Assembly (NCBI GenBank): GCA_030523765.1
Contig: JAUNHX010000009.1
Coordinates: forward strand, 1-64,000
DNA: 64,000 nt
Reading direction: 5' to 3'
Origin: Bacteroidales bacterium
GTDB lineage: Bacteria; Bacteroidota; Bacteroidia; Bacteroidales; P3
Part shown: in pieces, positions 28,601 through 36,581 of the stretch
Layout of the letters: every line of letters begins with the position of its first letter
Position numbering within the stretch: the stretch's first letter is position 1
Position numbers and translations under genes: made by a program
Notes under the pieces: model-generated
What the model was told of the DNA's origin: nothing
The model's database searches: none
Seen by the model: only the letters and a program-made list of their open reading frames with translations

Positions 28601-29270
28601 CACCCAAGTTACCATTAGTGGCCTCACGGCAGGCGTAACCTACTACGCCCTTGTTCGGGCCAACTGTGGCAATGGTACCACCTATAGCGACTGGAGCGAC
28701 ACCATCAGCTTCACCACCGTTATATGCGATCCTGTTACCGCTGTCAATGCTACCAACGTTACCGGCACCAGCGCTGATATCAACTGGACCGCTGGCAACA
28801 ACAACACTGGTTCATGGGAAATCAGCTGGAACTACCAAGGTGCTGGTATGAGCAACCTGCTAGGCAGCGCCACGGTGAGCGACAACACCTATACTATCAG
28901 CGACCTAACTCCCAACACCCCCTACGAGGTATTTGTCAAAGCCATTTGCGGCGAAGGCTACACTAGCGATCTCGCTACCACCACCTTCACCACCCAGCAG
29001 GTTGGCATTGCCCGCGTAGAGGAGGGATTGAACCTCACCCTCTTCCCCAATCCTGCCACTGGCAACACCACCGTCACCCTCAGCGGTGTGAACGGCAACG
29101 TTACCCTCTCCATTATCGATATGAGCGGACGCACCGTTCGTAGCTACACCATGGAGTGCAATGGCGATTGCGAGAAGCATATCTCGGTCGACAACTTAGT
29201 AGCCGGCGCCTACTTCGTTCGCGTCTATGGCGACAATGTTAATACAGTAAAGAAACTTATCGTAAAATAA
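22626..29270 (+). CDS. Giant T9SS-secreted surface protein, paralogue of the preceding gene
   Basis: 2214 residues from the first ATG; a second in-frame ATG at 22668 would shorten it by 14 and places the signal peptide (hydrophobic stretch LCMLAVALLLPWALKAQ) nearer the N-terminus. The body repeats the scheme of the upstream paralogue: jelly-roll/cleaved-adhesin-like domains, several ending in YAYVDD-type motifs, alternating with FN3 domains, then a T9SS type A domain. The last 190 or so residues are nearly the same in both proteins (WEISWNYQGAGM, VGIARVEEG, FPNPATGNTTVTLSGVNGNV), whereas the internal modules differ. Probable tandem duplication followed by module shuffling. Likely a surface adhesin; ligand unknown. 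Confidence 0.9.
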   Translation: MVTTSYSIVPLKDSMPSRRNTLWHGGTSTLRRSTRVLCMLAVALLLPWALKAQTVYDTVPLMYNFEDTTHNGQWTFVSGSCSNIFVADTGANITVNGSRSMHVTEAESSPYTPYSYKTGSGTAGDQTEVQSRVYAYRDIYFPDSGYYDIGYWWNCYGETIYDYGRLALAPISWSFSASTTAWDSTTSVTGQYWGSTSVPSSFICLDNGHPLSGVTAPQYLSKTFHIDSAGLYRLVFLWNNDGNTGSQPPVMIDDLQIHPHSCGIPENLRAYNLTTSSFSLTWDDDNIPNSWTVLYDTCGTVNFGNTQTVTTNDISISNVTSGGVYDVMVQANCAAGEVGVPAFYRVTIPVCNPIDTLPYSYDFDNASTYGSSSIPPVIPCWIHQNMAASSTAKGYPYLSSNSNYSHNMNHALYFYYTTTNNYDKAAGVALPAINRDTIDITHVVLNFWAVKSSSTYTPRLVVGVMSDPYNRSTFEPIDTIANFNTTLTEYHVPFTSYTGIGNYISIRETSPSSGTYSYLYVSDISLTDESCPRPMPTVDSLTATEAYISWVSTSASAYEVALSESDQSNATQQTDTTYVMTNLTSNTEYTIWVRSVCDGTYGNWQSVTFRTSCAAINTYPWTEDFESSATGTGNAPFCWTFLSDGTGTYQNMYPYVSSGTYAHSPSKYAYVYLQPMTSTNTTMPYFESLILPEIDTIAHAINELRLSFYCRNSSATYNDWGKIGVMKNNYDDSTFLCLDSFYVTNTSTLYEFDLANCPEYEGYNHIAIRFARRASGYFYAYVDDVSLILTPDCPRPLDLGVQNLTQVSTDLFWSDTTDASEWSVYYGLEGFNYTDSAYITAYDTIVTLTGLTANTTYDVYVVPACDGVPEPAFYSFTTPCDFIDSLPYTQDFDSCNTSSTSIPPVVPCWVYLNDGNYFYPYLSATASYCHSGNRGWYWYHSTSALYGTFQALVLPGINTENYNMQNLTVKFWARATSTSYQPAWEVGVMTNPNDPSTFVSCQTIGLTDNTTTWTELSASLSNYTGTGNFIAIRGVSNPDGNYTYWYGNLDDVTVEWTACPTPVPTVTATTDSAYLSWEGSASGFEYEVVASDSTATGVGTYVTTNSAEVGGLTSGTAYTIYLRAICGSDTTEWSSTSFRTACGVIDQIPYSYSFEDAPAGSSTSTDFAYCWSRLTGTATYYYPYVGGSTTYAHTGNRGLYWYQSSTVGTYPAYQIVIFPELNTTNHPLDSLVMSFWTRPSSATYAPWFIGGVMTDPTNDSTFVPIDTFYVAQNINWQKFEMVFAGYSDTGRYVALKSVQTSTYWYAYVDDFSLDALPSCLHPFSLHANNVTSNSADLSWISLCGAGNFIVEYSDGTTTNTITTTSTSTTLSNLQSNTTYTVSVRSLCSTTDTSDASIVCSFHTGCSYITHNDLPWEESFESTPTTSSNSTSFAYCWQRYTNATNYYYPYVSSSTTYAHTGARGLYWYGGSTSTSLYGTYQGIVLPDVDPTIPIDTLQLSFWIRTSSATYTSRIVIGAMSDLNNDSTFVPIDTIFHSGITWTQYEVPLASYSDTGRYIVMKSYYGDGYWYAYVDDIGLDYIPSCVKVTDLTVDSTFSNGAVLSWNHDATNYILSYKTALDEEYTQVEVSDTTFTLTGLSSSTTYTWYVQAVCTPGDTSRASTESMFTTTLCAQNTIYQWDTAGTANSSYNAPVNNFYRNTLCEIIIDSAELGGALTFNTLGFKYEYATAMVDKTDVTIYIQPTDKSTFTGTTDMVQLDTATAVLVFTGSLNCSQGWNYFALAEPYNYNGQGNLMLIIDDNSNEYDGSLYKFSTRSCTGYKTITWYSDTYDPDPLNTSNFSGSKTYYTWRPEMQFVACEPDCMAPVSYVVSHSYDSATVSIDAPIYEWSLRQASEAEYGDNTVDSAEYLTFSNLLPATAYQYRVRQICDEEQYSDYLYVDFITDSLPCFVPSNFQAIDVRGLDATLSWTVGPTATSSELMVFNSTYADTLTVADTQVTISGLTAGVTYYALVRANCGNGTTYSDWSDTISFTTVICDPVTAVNATNVTGTSADINWTAGNNNTGSWEISWNYQGAGMSNLLGSATVSDNTYTISDLTPNTPYEVFVKAICGEGYTSDLATTTFTTQQVGIARVEEGLNLTLFPNPATGNTTVTLSGVNGNVTLSIIDMSGRTVRSYTMECNGDCEKHISVDNLVAGAYFVRVYGDNVNTVKKLIVK

Positions 29271-29294
29271 AAAAACGATAATTGCGTTAGTAAG

Positions 29295-29331
29295 TAAGAG
29301 GTTTGTCAACCTTAGGCCAGCAAACCTCTTA
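29295..29331 (+). promoter_or_regulatory. 3'-UTR hairpin matching the one after the first giant gene
   Basis: TAAGAGGTTTG (29295-29305) pairs with CAAACCTCTTA (29321-29331); the outer pair GTTAG/CTAAC (29286-29290, 29335-29339) can extend it. A shorter alternative, AGGTT/AACCT, is also possible. The stem is conserved with the first copy while the loop differs. Confidence 0.5.
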
Positions 29332-29386
29332 CCCCTAACCACTAACCAACTGTAATGCACAAAATTAAAGAATCAAAACACACATA

Positions 29387-29480
29387 AATATCGAATCTGT
29401 ATGTTACTCAATCTGTAATTGTGTACGATTACCGTCGTGAGACAGCAAATCTTAATTTCATTATGTTAGGCTCTCTTCCC
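29387..29480 (+). repeat. 94-nt duplicated non-coding block, copy 2
   Basis: Identical to 22158-22251. It ends in the 5' arm of the terminator; the sequence diverges in the terminator loop and 3' arm while keeping the stem. Confidence 0.9.
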
Positions 29481-29502
29481 AGCATGGGGAGAGAGTTTTT
29501 TT
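29471..29502 (+). terminator. Terminator of the second giant surface-protein gene
   Basis: Stem CTCTCTTCCC / GGGGAGAGAG (10 bp with one G-T pair), loop AGCAT, then seven T. Confidence 0.9.
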
Positions 29503-29545
29503 ATGCTTTTACCAGCATTGCCCTAACTGTACCATAAAACAACGA

Positions 29546-29585
29546 TAATAAAAGAGTCGGCCACGCTCGTTAGAGCATGGCCGAC
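29546..29585 (-). terminator. Terminator of ftsZ and the dcw cluster
   Basis: GTCGGCCA (29556-29563) pairs with TGGCCGAC (29578-29585), with an inner GCTC/GAGC stem and GTTA loop. On the minus strand it is followed by TCTTTTATT. It lies about 60 bases beyond the ftsZ stop codon. Confidence 0.85.
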
Positions 29586-29646
29586 GTGCATATAGCTTTA
29601 TGATTTGCTTTACTTATTTCAGCGTTAAGGCTGAGGTATTTCGATA

Positions 29647-31443
29647 TTAATCAACCGAAGGGAAGAGGAAACTATTCAGATTGCGCATATCGCCATCCTT
29701 GCTGATCATCTTGCCCACAATGGCAGTCTTGTCCGAATGGGGAGTCACATCAATATCGATGTCGCCATCAAGTTGCGACACGGGAATAGCAGCCACCATA
29801 TCGGGACCATCCTTATGGGAATGGAGCAGCTCGTTGATTGCTTTGATACGATCGTTTTTCGACATGCAACCCGAACCATCACCAAAGGCAGCATTACCCT
29901 GCGGCATCTCAGGAATGGGCGAGAAAGTAGGGGTAGGAGTCGGTGTTGCAGCAGCCTGAGGAGCGGGCGTAGGCATAGCATCGACCACCTGGGTCTCAAC
30001 CTCGGCCTCGCTATAGATAGGCTGGGAAGCAGCCGTGGACTGCTGTAGTGTCGACTGGCGGGACGATTCTACGCGGATCTCTACAGGGGTATCCTCCATG
30101 GTAGCCACCTGTTGGTGAGCCACCTGACGCACCTGCTGGGACACAGCCTCTGGAGTACGGGTTACCACACGGATATCATCATCAACAGGAGCTTCTTGTA
30201 CCAGCTGTGGAGCAGCCGCGGCCTCTACCGACTTTTCCACCGGATTGTCTTCAAGCGAAAACACCCGTCTAGCATCTACCTCACTCTTAGGAGCCTCCTG
30301 ACTTTCAGGAGCAGAAGCGGGAGCAGTATCCTTCATAGCGTCTATGGGTGCAACGGGAGCAGGAGTACTGTCAATCTTATTGACACTGGTTTCTTGTGGA
30401 ACACCGTCCTTATCAACAGTAATTATTTTACCCTCCTTCGTCGTATCGTTTTTCTGGAAACCGGTAGCGATAAGGGTAATCTTCAGTTCATCCTCAGTGA
30501 TGCTTTCATCCGAGCCTTCGCCCCAAATAACATCGGCCTCGCCACCCGTAATGTCGAGCAGGAAGTCGGTAACCTCGCAAATCTCCTCCATGGTAATGCT
30601 CTCGGAAGGAGCGAAGGAGAAGTATAGAAGTACATTCTTGGAACCCTTGATGTTCTGATCATTGAGCAAGGTACTCTCGGTAGCCGAACGGATAGCGTCG
30701 AGGGCACGCGATTCGCCGTGACCCACACCAGTACCCATCAAAGCGGTACCCGAATTTTCCATCACAGTGTTCACATCGCGGAAGTCGATGTTCACATAAG
30801 CGTTAACGGTAATGATTTCGGCAATACCCTTCACAGCGGTAAAGAGCACATCATTGGCTTTGCGGAAAGCCTCTTCGATCTTCATGTTGCGGAAGGTAGC
30901 CAGCTTATCGTTGTTGATGATAATCAACGAATCAACATGTTCGCGCAGTTGTGCCACACCAGCCTCAGCCTGTTTCATACGACGGCGGCCTTCCCAGCTG
31001 AAAGGCATCGTAACCACACCCACCACAAGGATGTGTTTCACATCCTCGTCGTCGAGTTCGATGCTCTTAGCAATCTCGGCAATCACAGGGGCAGCACCCG
31101 TACCGGTACCACCACCCATACCAGCGGTGATGAAGAGCATCTGCGTATTGTGTGAGATAGCTTCGCGGATTTCGTCTTTGTGTTCGAGGGCAGCACGGCG
31201 AGCACGTTCAGGGACGTTGCCAGCACCCAAGTTGCCCAATACAATACGATGGCTCACAGGACTGGTAGAGAGAGCCTTCATATCGGTATTGCAGATAATG
31301 AAGTCGACACCATTGATGCCTTCCTCATACATGTGGTTGACAGCATTACCACCACCGCCACCGACGCCGATGACTTTGATGTAGGAAGATTGCTCAATCG
31401 GAGCATCAAAGGTTAACATAGGGGTATCAATTAATTCGTCCAT
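29647..31443 (-). CDS. ftsZ: Cell division protein FtsZ
   Basis: 598 residues. The tubulin-like GTPase core (about 1-330) has the nucleotide loop GVGGGGGNAVNHM and the tubulin signature GGGTGTG at 110-116. FtsZ polymerises with GTP into the Z ring at midcell and recruits the divisome through FtsA. The region from about 335 to 530 is a long, low-complexity Pro/Ala/Gln/Glu linker, followed by a conserved-looking tail (DRIKAINELLHSHKDGPDM and on). The usual terminal FtsA-binding peptide is not obvious. Last gene of the cluster, 228 bases after ftsA and followed by a terminator. Confidence 0.97.
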   Translation of the reverse strand: MDELIDTPMLTFDAPIEQSSYIKVIGVGGGGGNAVNHMYEEGINGVDFIICNTDMKALSTSPVSHRIVLGNLGAGNVPERARRAALEHKDEIREAISHNTQMLFITAGMGGGTGTGAAPVIAEIAKSIELDDEDVKHILVVGVVTMPFSWEGRRRMKQAEAGVAQLREHVDSLIIINNDKLATFRNMKIEEAFRKANDVLFTAVKGIAEIITVNAYVNIDFRDVNTVMENSGTALMGTGVGHGESRALDAIRSATESTLLNDQNIKGSKNVLLYFSFAPSESITMEEICEVTDFLLDITGGEADVIWGEGSDESITEDELKITLIATGFQKNDTTKEGKIITVDKDGVPQETSVNKIDSTPAPVAPIDAMKDTAPASAPESQEAPKSEVDARRVFSLEDNPVEKSVEAAAAPQLVQEAPVDDDIRVVTRTPEAVSQQVRQVAHQQVATMEDTPVEIRVESSRQSTLQQSTAASQPIYSEAEVETQVVDAMPTPAPQAAATPTPTPTFSPIPEMPQGNAAFGDGSGCMSKNDRIKAINELLHSHKDGPDMVAAIPVSQLDGDIDIDVTPHSDKTAIVGKMISKDGDMRNLNSFLFPSVD

Positions 31444-31671
31444 CTTCTTATCTATTATTATCTCGTTTTGGAGTAAATTTTCTTTTTTTAACTAGGATAA
31501 TCGCCCTCAAAAAGAATATATATCATTTACATACAGAGCTTTAAACTTATTTCAAGCGAAAATTATCAAAGTGTAAAATTACAATGATGTTCTTAATTAT
31601 GCAACGGTTGAGCAAACAAGTTATCAACAAGTTACTAACAATAAGGTTATCATATGTTGTAAACCAGTTAT

Positions 31672-33075
31672 TTATTCATCTTTCTCGTTGCCATTTTCGA
31701 GGAACATTTTCGTCAAATAATCGTTTACCGACGAAATGAAACCACTGCCCTTGGGAGCTTTCTCCTTCTTCTCCTCTTTGTTCTTACGACCACCGAAGAG
31801 ACCACCGCGACGCTGCTTCACCTCCTCTTCCGGTTCAGGACGAACAGGGGTCGGCTCGATAGGATCAGGCATAGGCTCTGGATCAGGTTCTGGCTTTCGG
31901 GCACGCTCATACTCAGCCTTCTCGATGCCATAGAGCACCAATCCGATACCAGTAGAATACATACCGTTAGCCAGTTCTTCACGGTTTTCCAGTTCCAGAT
32001 GAATTGTAGGATCGCCAATGCGACTCTCGATGCCGAGGGTATAAGAGGCAAGATCCTTGATATTGGTAAGTTGCGAGCCACCACCAGTAAGTACCACGCC
32101 ACCAATCAGTTGCTTGCCATACTCCGAAATCTTGATCTCATAGTCCACCTGTTCAAGAATCATCTTAGCACGCGAACTGATAATGCTAGCCAACGTCTTC
32201 ATGTTGATTTCCTTTGGCGTATGACTCTTGAAGACGGGAATTGAGATGAAATCGTTCTCGCTCACCATCTGCGGCAAACAGTTGCCAAAGCGAGTCTTCA
32301 GCGCCTCTGCTTGGTTCTTCATCACCTGGCACGACTCCTTGATATCGTTGGTAATCACACCGCCAGCCAAAGGCAACACCGAGGTATGGCGGATAATATT
32401 GTCGGTAAAGATAGCGATATCGGTAGTACCACCACCAATATCAACCAAAGCAATACCCACATTGCGGTCGCTATCGTCGAGCACCGCATAGGAGGAGGCT
32501 ACCGGTTCAAGGATCACACCCTCCACCTTCAGGTTGGCATAGCGAATAGCCTCGCGGATAGCTTCCAGATTGGTGGTATTGCCCGTTACCACGTGGAAAT
32601 TGGCACGCAGTTCGTGGCCTGGAACTCCTACAGGGGAAATATCGGTAGAGAGTTCCTGACCATCAATGATGTAATTCTGAGGCAACACATGGATAATCTC
32701 CTCACCTGGTTTGAGGAGCGTTTGGTACTGCGTATCAATCAGCTTCAAGAGGTCATCCTCCTGAATCAGTTTGTGGTCGGGCGGTATCATCACCGTGCCC
32801 TGGTTGCGCGAGCTACGGATATGCTGACCAGCCACACCCACATAGACGCTCTCCACCTCGACATCGGCACGATCAGAGGCCTCTTTCACCGCCTGTTTGA
32901 TAGAATTGGATGTATCAAGCACATTGATAACAATACCTTTATCGACACCTGCCGACTCCGTCTTGCCATAGCCCAAAATTTTCACCTTGCCCGACTCACT
33001 ACGTTGTCCAATAAAGCAAGCAATCTTGGTAGTACCAATGTCCAATCCTACAATAATTTCGTTCGTGTTATTCAT
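31672..33075 (-). CDS. ftsA: Cell division protein FtsA
   Basis: 467 residues of the actin-fold FtsA family: phosphate-1 motif VGLDIGTTKIACFIG near the N-terminus, the SHS2-like 1C region (VESVYVGVAGQHIRS), phosphate-2 region DIGGGTTDIAIF and adenosine motif VVLTGGGSQL. FtsA tethers FtsZ filaments to the inner membrane. A basic and Pro/Glu-rich region (about 385-445) precedes a C-terminal stretch that probably acts as the amphipathic membrane anchor (SGFISSVNDYLTKMFLENG). Follows ftsQ by 60 bases. Confidence 0.96.
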   Translation of the reverse strand: MNNTNEIIVGLDIGTTKIACFIGQRSESGKVKILGYGKTESAGVDKGIVINVLDTSNSIKQAVKEASDRADVEVESVYVGVAGQHIRSSRNQGTVMIPPDHKLIQEDDLLKLIDTQYQTLLKPGEEIIHVLPQNYIIDGQELSTDISPVGVPGHELRANFHVVTGNTTNLEAIREAIRYANLKVEGVILEPVASSYAVLDDSDRNVGIALVDIGGGTTDIAIFTDNIIRHTSVLPLAGGVITNDIKESCQVMKNQAEALKTRFGNCLPQMVSENDFISIPVFKSHTPKEINMKTLASIISSRAKMILEQVDYEIKISEYGKQLIGGVVLTGGGSQLTNIKDLASYTLGIESRIGDPTIHLELENREELANGMYSTGIGLVLYGIEKAEYERARKPEPDPEPMPDPIEPTPVRPEPEEEVKQRRGGLFGGRKNKEEKKEKAPKGSGFISSVNDYLTKMFLENGNEKDE

Positions 33076-33135
33076 AATGCTATATGTTTAATAAGTAATT
33101 ACTTTCTTTTTTGTTTAACACTTGCTGGTTTGTTA

Positions 33136-33927
33136 TTATCTGTTACGACAAATCACCTGGCCCTCATATTTGAGGTTGATCTGACTATAAGTCTCCCAAC
33201 CCACACGACTTAAGCCTTGCCGATAGAAGGTAACCAAATCGGAGAGCTTCTGCTCCAAGTGGTCGGGACTGCCCACCACCACAATATGGTTGCCCACCTT
33301 AGGCACTAGCACCACATCGCGATCGCTGTTTACATACACCTGATCGAAGAGAACACCCACCTCGGGATGATCGTAGAGATAGCATGCCACCAGCCACATA
33401 GCCACCACCCCCGACTGTCTACGAGAGGTATCTTGAGCCAAAGTAGCCAAATCGAGTTGCTGCGGATTCACCAACCGTTCGGCAATAGCCTCGTTGGCCA
33501 CCAACACATCGGCATCGCCCTCATCGCCAATTGGCATATAGCGACCCCTACGGTCGATATAGCACTCGTTACCATCTAGGAAGAGACGCATCACAGGGCT
33601 GCTTTGCACCGCCTCGACCACTAGATGGCAGTCGATACTGATCGACACATTGCAGTGTTCAATATAAGGGATAGCCATGATTGAATCACGGATAGCCCTC
33701 TGATTAACCTCCTGCACCTGCTGACCAGTCAAGGTAGGAAACAACAAGAGCACCTGCTCTTCGATCTTAGCAGCAGAGATGAGAGTATCGTTCACCCCAT
33801 AGTCTATTTGGGCTTTGACACCACGCACATGGCTATGGTTGCGCACCACGTTGGAGACAACGATGATCGCCAGCAACAATACTACAAAGAGTACGTAGAG
33901 CCATATCTTAGTGCTTTTCTTCATCAT
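33136..33927 (-). CDS. ftsQ: Cell division protein FtsQ
   Basis: 263 residues with one N-terminal membrane segment (about 9-27, IWLYVLFVVLLLAIIVVSN) and a periplasmic part that contains a divergent POTRA region and the FtsQ/DivIB beta domain (IPYIEHCNVSISIDCHLVVEAVQ, then YIDRRGRYMPIG). FtsQ links the cytoplasmic ring to FtsL/FtsB and the septal synthase. The sequence is divergent, as usual in Bacteroidota, but the topology and its place between murC and ftsA support the name. Starts 11 bases after murC; Met1 or Met2 could be used. Confidence 0.88.
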   Translation of the reverse strand: MMKKSTKIWLYVLFVVLLLAIIVVSNVVRNHSHVRGVKAQIDYGVNDTLISAAKIEEQVLLLFPTLTGQQVQEVNQRAIRDSIMAIPYIEHCNVSISIDCHLVVEAVQSSPVMRLFLDGNECYIDRRGRYMPIGDEGDADVLVANEAIAERLVNPQQLDLATLAQDTSRRQSGVVAMWLVACYLYDHPEVGVLFDQVYVNSDRDVVLVPKVGNHIVVVGSPDHLEQKLSDLVTFYRQGLSRVGWETYSQINLKYEGQVICRNR

Positions 33928-33938
33928 CTTACCTTTTA

Positions 33939-35399
33939 TTATTCGTTGTTAACATAGGCCTCACGCAACTTCTGCTCCACTTCCGGCACCAGTCGATCAA
34001 TATCGCCAGCACCCATAGTTACCACCACCTGCGGACAGAGCGCCACTACCACATTGGCCAGCTGCTCACGCTCCACCAAGTATTTGTTCATCGACTTTAC
34101 CCTTTGCAGGATCATCTTCGAGCTAACGCCAAAGATAGGCTTCTCGCGAGCCGGATAGATATCAAGCATCACCAACTCATCGAGCGATGAGAGGACTTCA
34201 GCAAACTGCGGTGCCAAGTCGCGCGTGCGGGTATATAGATGGGGTTGAAACACCCCCACAATCCGATGGTCAGGATAGAGATAGCGCACACTGTCGAGTG
34301 TAGCCTTGATTTCCTGCGGATGGTGGGCATAATCGTCGATATAGACAATATTCTTTTCGTTGATATGATAATCGAAACGACGACGAATACCAGCAAAAGT
34401 CTTCAACCCATGCCGCAACTGATACTCATCGAGTCCACACGAAAGGGCCACAGCCGAGGCAGCCACCGCATTCTCCACATTGTAGAGACTCGAATTGGTG
34501 AGCTGCAAATCGTAGAGCACCCTACTAGGGGTACGCAAATCGAAATAGATATTGCCACGATAGTGACGCACATTGATAGCATAATAATCGGCCTCAATAC
34601 CATGGGCCGTATAGCTGTGGTGCTTCACCCCTTCGGGTAAATGGATAGGACGAGGGGTATCAACCGAATGGGAGGCAGCAGCAGGTGTCTCCTCGTGGTG
34701 ATGCTGATGCTCCTCGTGGTGATGGTGCATATCCTCAAAGAGCCCCTCCTTCACAAAAAGCGCCCCCTCTGGATGGGTTTGTGAGGCATACTGCTCGAAA
34801 GCCTGCAGCAGTTTTTCGTGCGAGCCATAGATATCGAGATGATCAGGATCGGTGGCAGTGATCACACTATAGTAAGGATGCAACTGAAGGAACGAGCGAT
34901 CATACTCGTCGGCCTCCACCACCACCCATTCACTCTTGTTGTCGACCACCATATTGCTGTCGAAATTCTTGGCAATACCACCCAAAAAGGCACTACATCC
35001 TAACGGCGAAGCATGTAGCAGATAGGCAATCATGCTACTGGTAGTAGTTTTGCCATGCGAACCAGCCACAGCTATACATTTCTTGCCCCGTGTCAGTTCA
35101 CCCAGCATCTGCGAGCGCTTCATCATAGGGATGCCGCTAGCCGCCAAATACTGGTATTCGGCCGTATCGGTAGGCACTGCAGGGGTATAAACAATCTGAT
35201 CGATATGAGAAGGAATCTGTTGGGGATCGTCCTCGAAATGAATACTGATACCCTCGGCTTGCAGCTGATCGGTTAGCGGACTAGGGGTACGGTCGTAGCC
35301 CGCCACCAGGTCGCCCCGTTGGTGGAAGAAACGGGCCAAGGCACTCATGCCTATACCGCCAATACCCAAGAAATAATATGATCTACGCTGCTCCATCAT
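33939..35399 (-). CDS. murC: UDP-N-acetylmuramate--L-alanine ligase MurC with His-rich insertion
   Basis: 486 residues. The N-terminal UDP-binding Rossmann motif GIGGIGMSALA, the ATP P-loop GSHGKTTT (113-120) and the C-terminal Mur ligase domain (DDYAHHPQEIKATL) are intact, so it should add L-Ala to UDP-MurNAc. At about 225-245 the central domain carries an insertion rich in His and Glu (MHHHHEEHQHHHEE) followed by a Pro/Ala/Ser stretch, which is not part of the normal fold and resembles a metal-binding or flexible surface loop. Its start overlaps the murG stop by 4 bases. Confidence 0.95.
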   Translation of the reverse strand: MMEQRRSYYFLGIGGIGMSALARFFHQRGDLVAGYDRTPSPLTDQLQAEGISIHFEDDPQQIPSHIDQIVYTPAVPTDTAEYQYLAASGIPMMKRSQMLGELTRGKKCIAVAGSHGKTTTSSMIAYLLHASPLGCSAFLGGIAKNFDSNMVVDNKSEWVVVEADEYDRSFLQLHPYYSVITATDPDHLDIYGSHEKLLQAFEQYASQTHPEGALFVKEGLFEDMHHHHEEHQHHHEETPAAASHSVDTPRPIHLPEGVKHHSYTAHGIEADYYAINVRHYRGNIYFDLRTPSRVLYDLQLTNSSLYNVENAVAASAVALSCGLDEYQLRHGLKTFAGIRRRFDYHINEKNIVYIDDYAHHPQEIKATLDSVRYLYPDHRIVGVFQPHLYTRTRDLAPQFAEVLSSLDELVMLDIYPAREKPIFGVSSKMILQRVKSMNKYLVEREQLANVVVALCPQVVVTMGAGDIDRLVPEVEQKLREAYVNNE

Positions 35400-36499
35400 C
35401 CCTGTTTATTAGTCAGTTTTTCAATCTCGTCAACAATACGTTCAGCCGCATGGCGTACCCCCATCTGGCTACAAGCTTTGGCCATAGCCTCTCGCTGTTC
35501 GGGATTGTCGAGCAAACGGTTCAGCACACTGATGCCCACCGTATTGCATTCGGCATCGCGCACCATCAAAGCGGCACCCTTCTCCACCAACGCCATTGCA
35601 TTCTTGGTTTGATGATCCTCTGCCACATTTGGGGAAGGAATCAAGATGATAGGCTTACCCACCAAACAGAGCTCACTGATAGCGATAGCACCAGCACGGC
35701 TCACCACCACATCGGCAGCAGCATAGGCCATATCCATTCTACCTATAAACTGATGCACCTTCACCCATTCACCAACGCCAGCGGCAGCCACCTTCTGTTT
35801 GGTCTCCTCGAACATCCATTTGCCCGTTTGCCAAACCAACTGCACCTTGTTGTCTTTATAATAGTTAAGATGATTGATCATCATCTCGTTGATACTGCGA
35901 GCACCCAAGCTGCCCCCCACCGATAGCACCACCGGCCGTTCGGGATTCAACTCAAAGAAGCGGCAGCCCTCGTCGCGCGAAGCCTGCATCTCCTCGATAT
36001 CCTTGCGTACCGGGTTACCTGTGAGGACAATCTTTTCGGCAGGAAAATATTTGTCAAGCCCCTCATAGGCCACACAGATTGTAGCAGCCGTTTTGGAGAG
36101 CATCTTGTTGGTAAGACCAGGATAGGAGTTTTGCTCCTGCAGCAGCGTAGTGAAACCCAACTTAGCAGCCGTTTTAAGGGTAGGGGCACTAGCATAGCCA
36201 CCCACACCCACCACGATGTCGGGATTGAAATCCCTCACAATCGATTTCACCATCCGTTGGCTTTTCATCATCTTGAAAGGAACAGCGAGGTTTTTGAGGG
36301 TGAGGCGACGTTGCAAACCAGCAATAGGCAAAGCCTTGATATCGTAGCCAGCAGCCGGCACCTTCTCCATTTCCATGCGTCCTTCGGCACCAACAAAGAG
36401 AATCTGAGCATCGTTCCAACGAGCCTTGATGGCGTTGGCGATGGCGATGGCGGGAAAGATATGTCCGCCGCTTCCTCCTCCACTAATGATAGCTCTCAT
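35396..36499 (-). CDS. murG: MurG, lipid II-forming GlcNAc transferase
   Basis: 367 residues, standard for the family. The N-terminal G-loop motif SGGGSGGHIFPAIAIA and the second glycine loop GVGGYASAP are present, as is the C-terminal GT-B domain with SGGSLGARSINE and the UDP-GlcNAc site (SRAGAIAISEL). It transfers GlcNAc from UDP-GlcNAc to lipid I on the inner face of the membrane. It lies between ftsW (82 bases upstream) and murC, with which it is translationally coupled. Confidence 0.96.
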   Translation of the reverse strand: MRAIISGGGSGGHIFPAIAIANAIKARWNDAQILFVGAEGRMEMEKVPAAGYDIKALPIAGLQRRLTLKNLAVPFKMMKSQRMVKSIVRDFNPDIVVGVGGYASAPTLKTAAKLGFTTLLQEQNSYPGLTNKMLSKTAATICVAYEGLDKYFPAEKIVLTGNPVRKDIEEMQASRDEGCRFFELNPERPVVLSVGGSLGARSINEMMINHLNYYKDNKVQLVWQTGKWMFEETKQKVAAAGVGEWVKVHQFIGRMDMAYAAADVVVSRAGAIAISELCLVGKPIILIPSPNVAEDHQTKNAMALVEKGAALMVRDAECNTVGISVLNRLLDNPEQREAMAKACSQMGVRHAAERIVDEIEKLTNKQG

Positions 36500-36581
36500 T
36501 TCTATTCTCCTTTCTTTTTTGATTAAACGATGAGCATTAACGCTCTATAATGTACACAGATGTATTTGATTTGTTTTCAAG

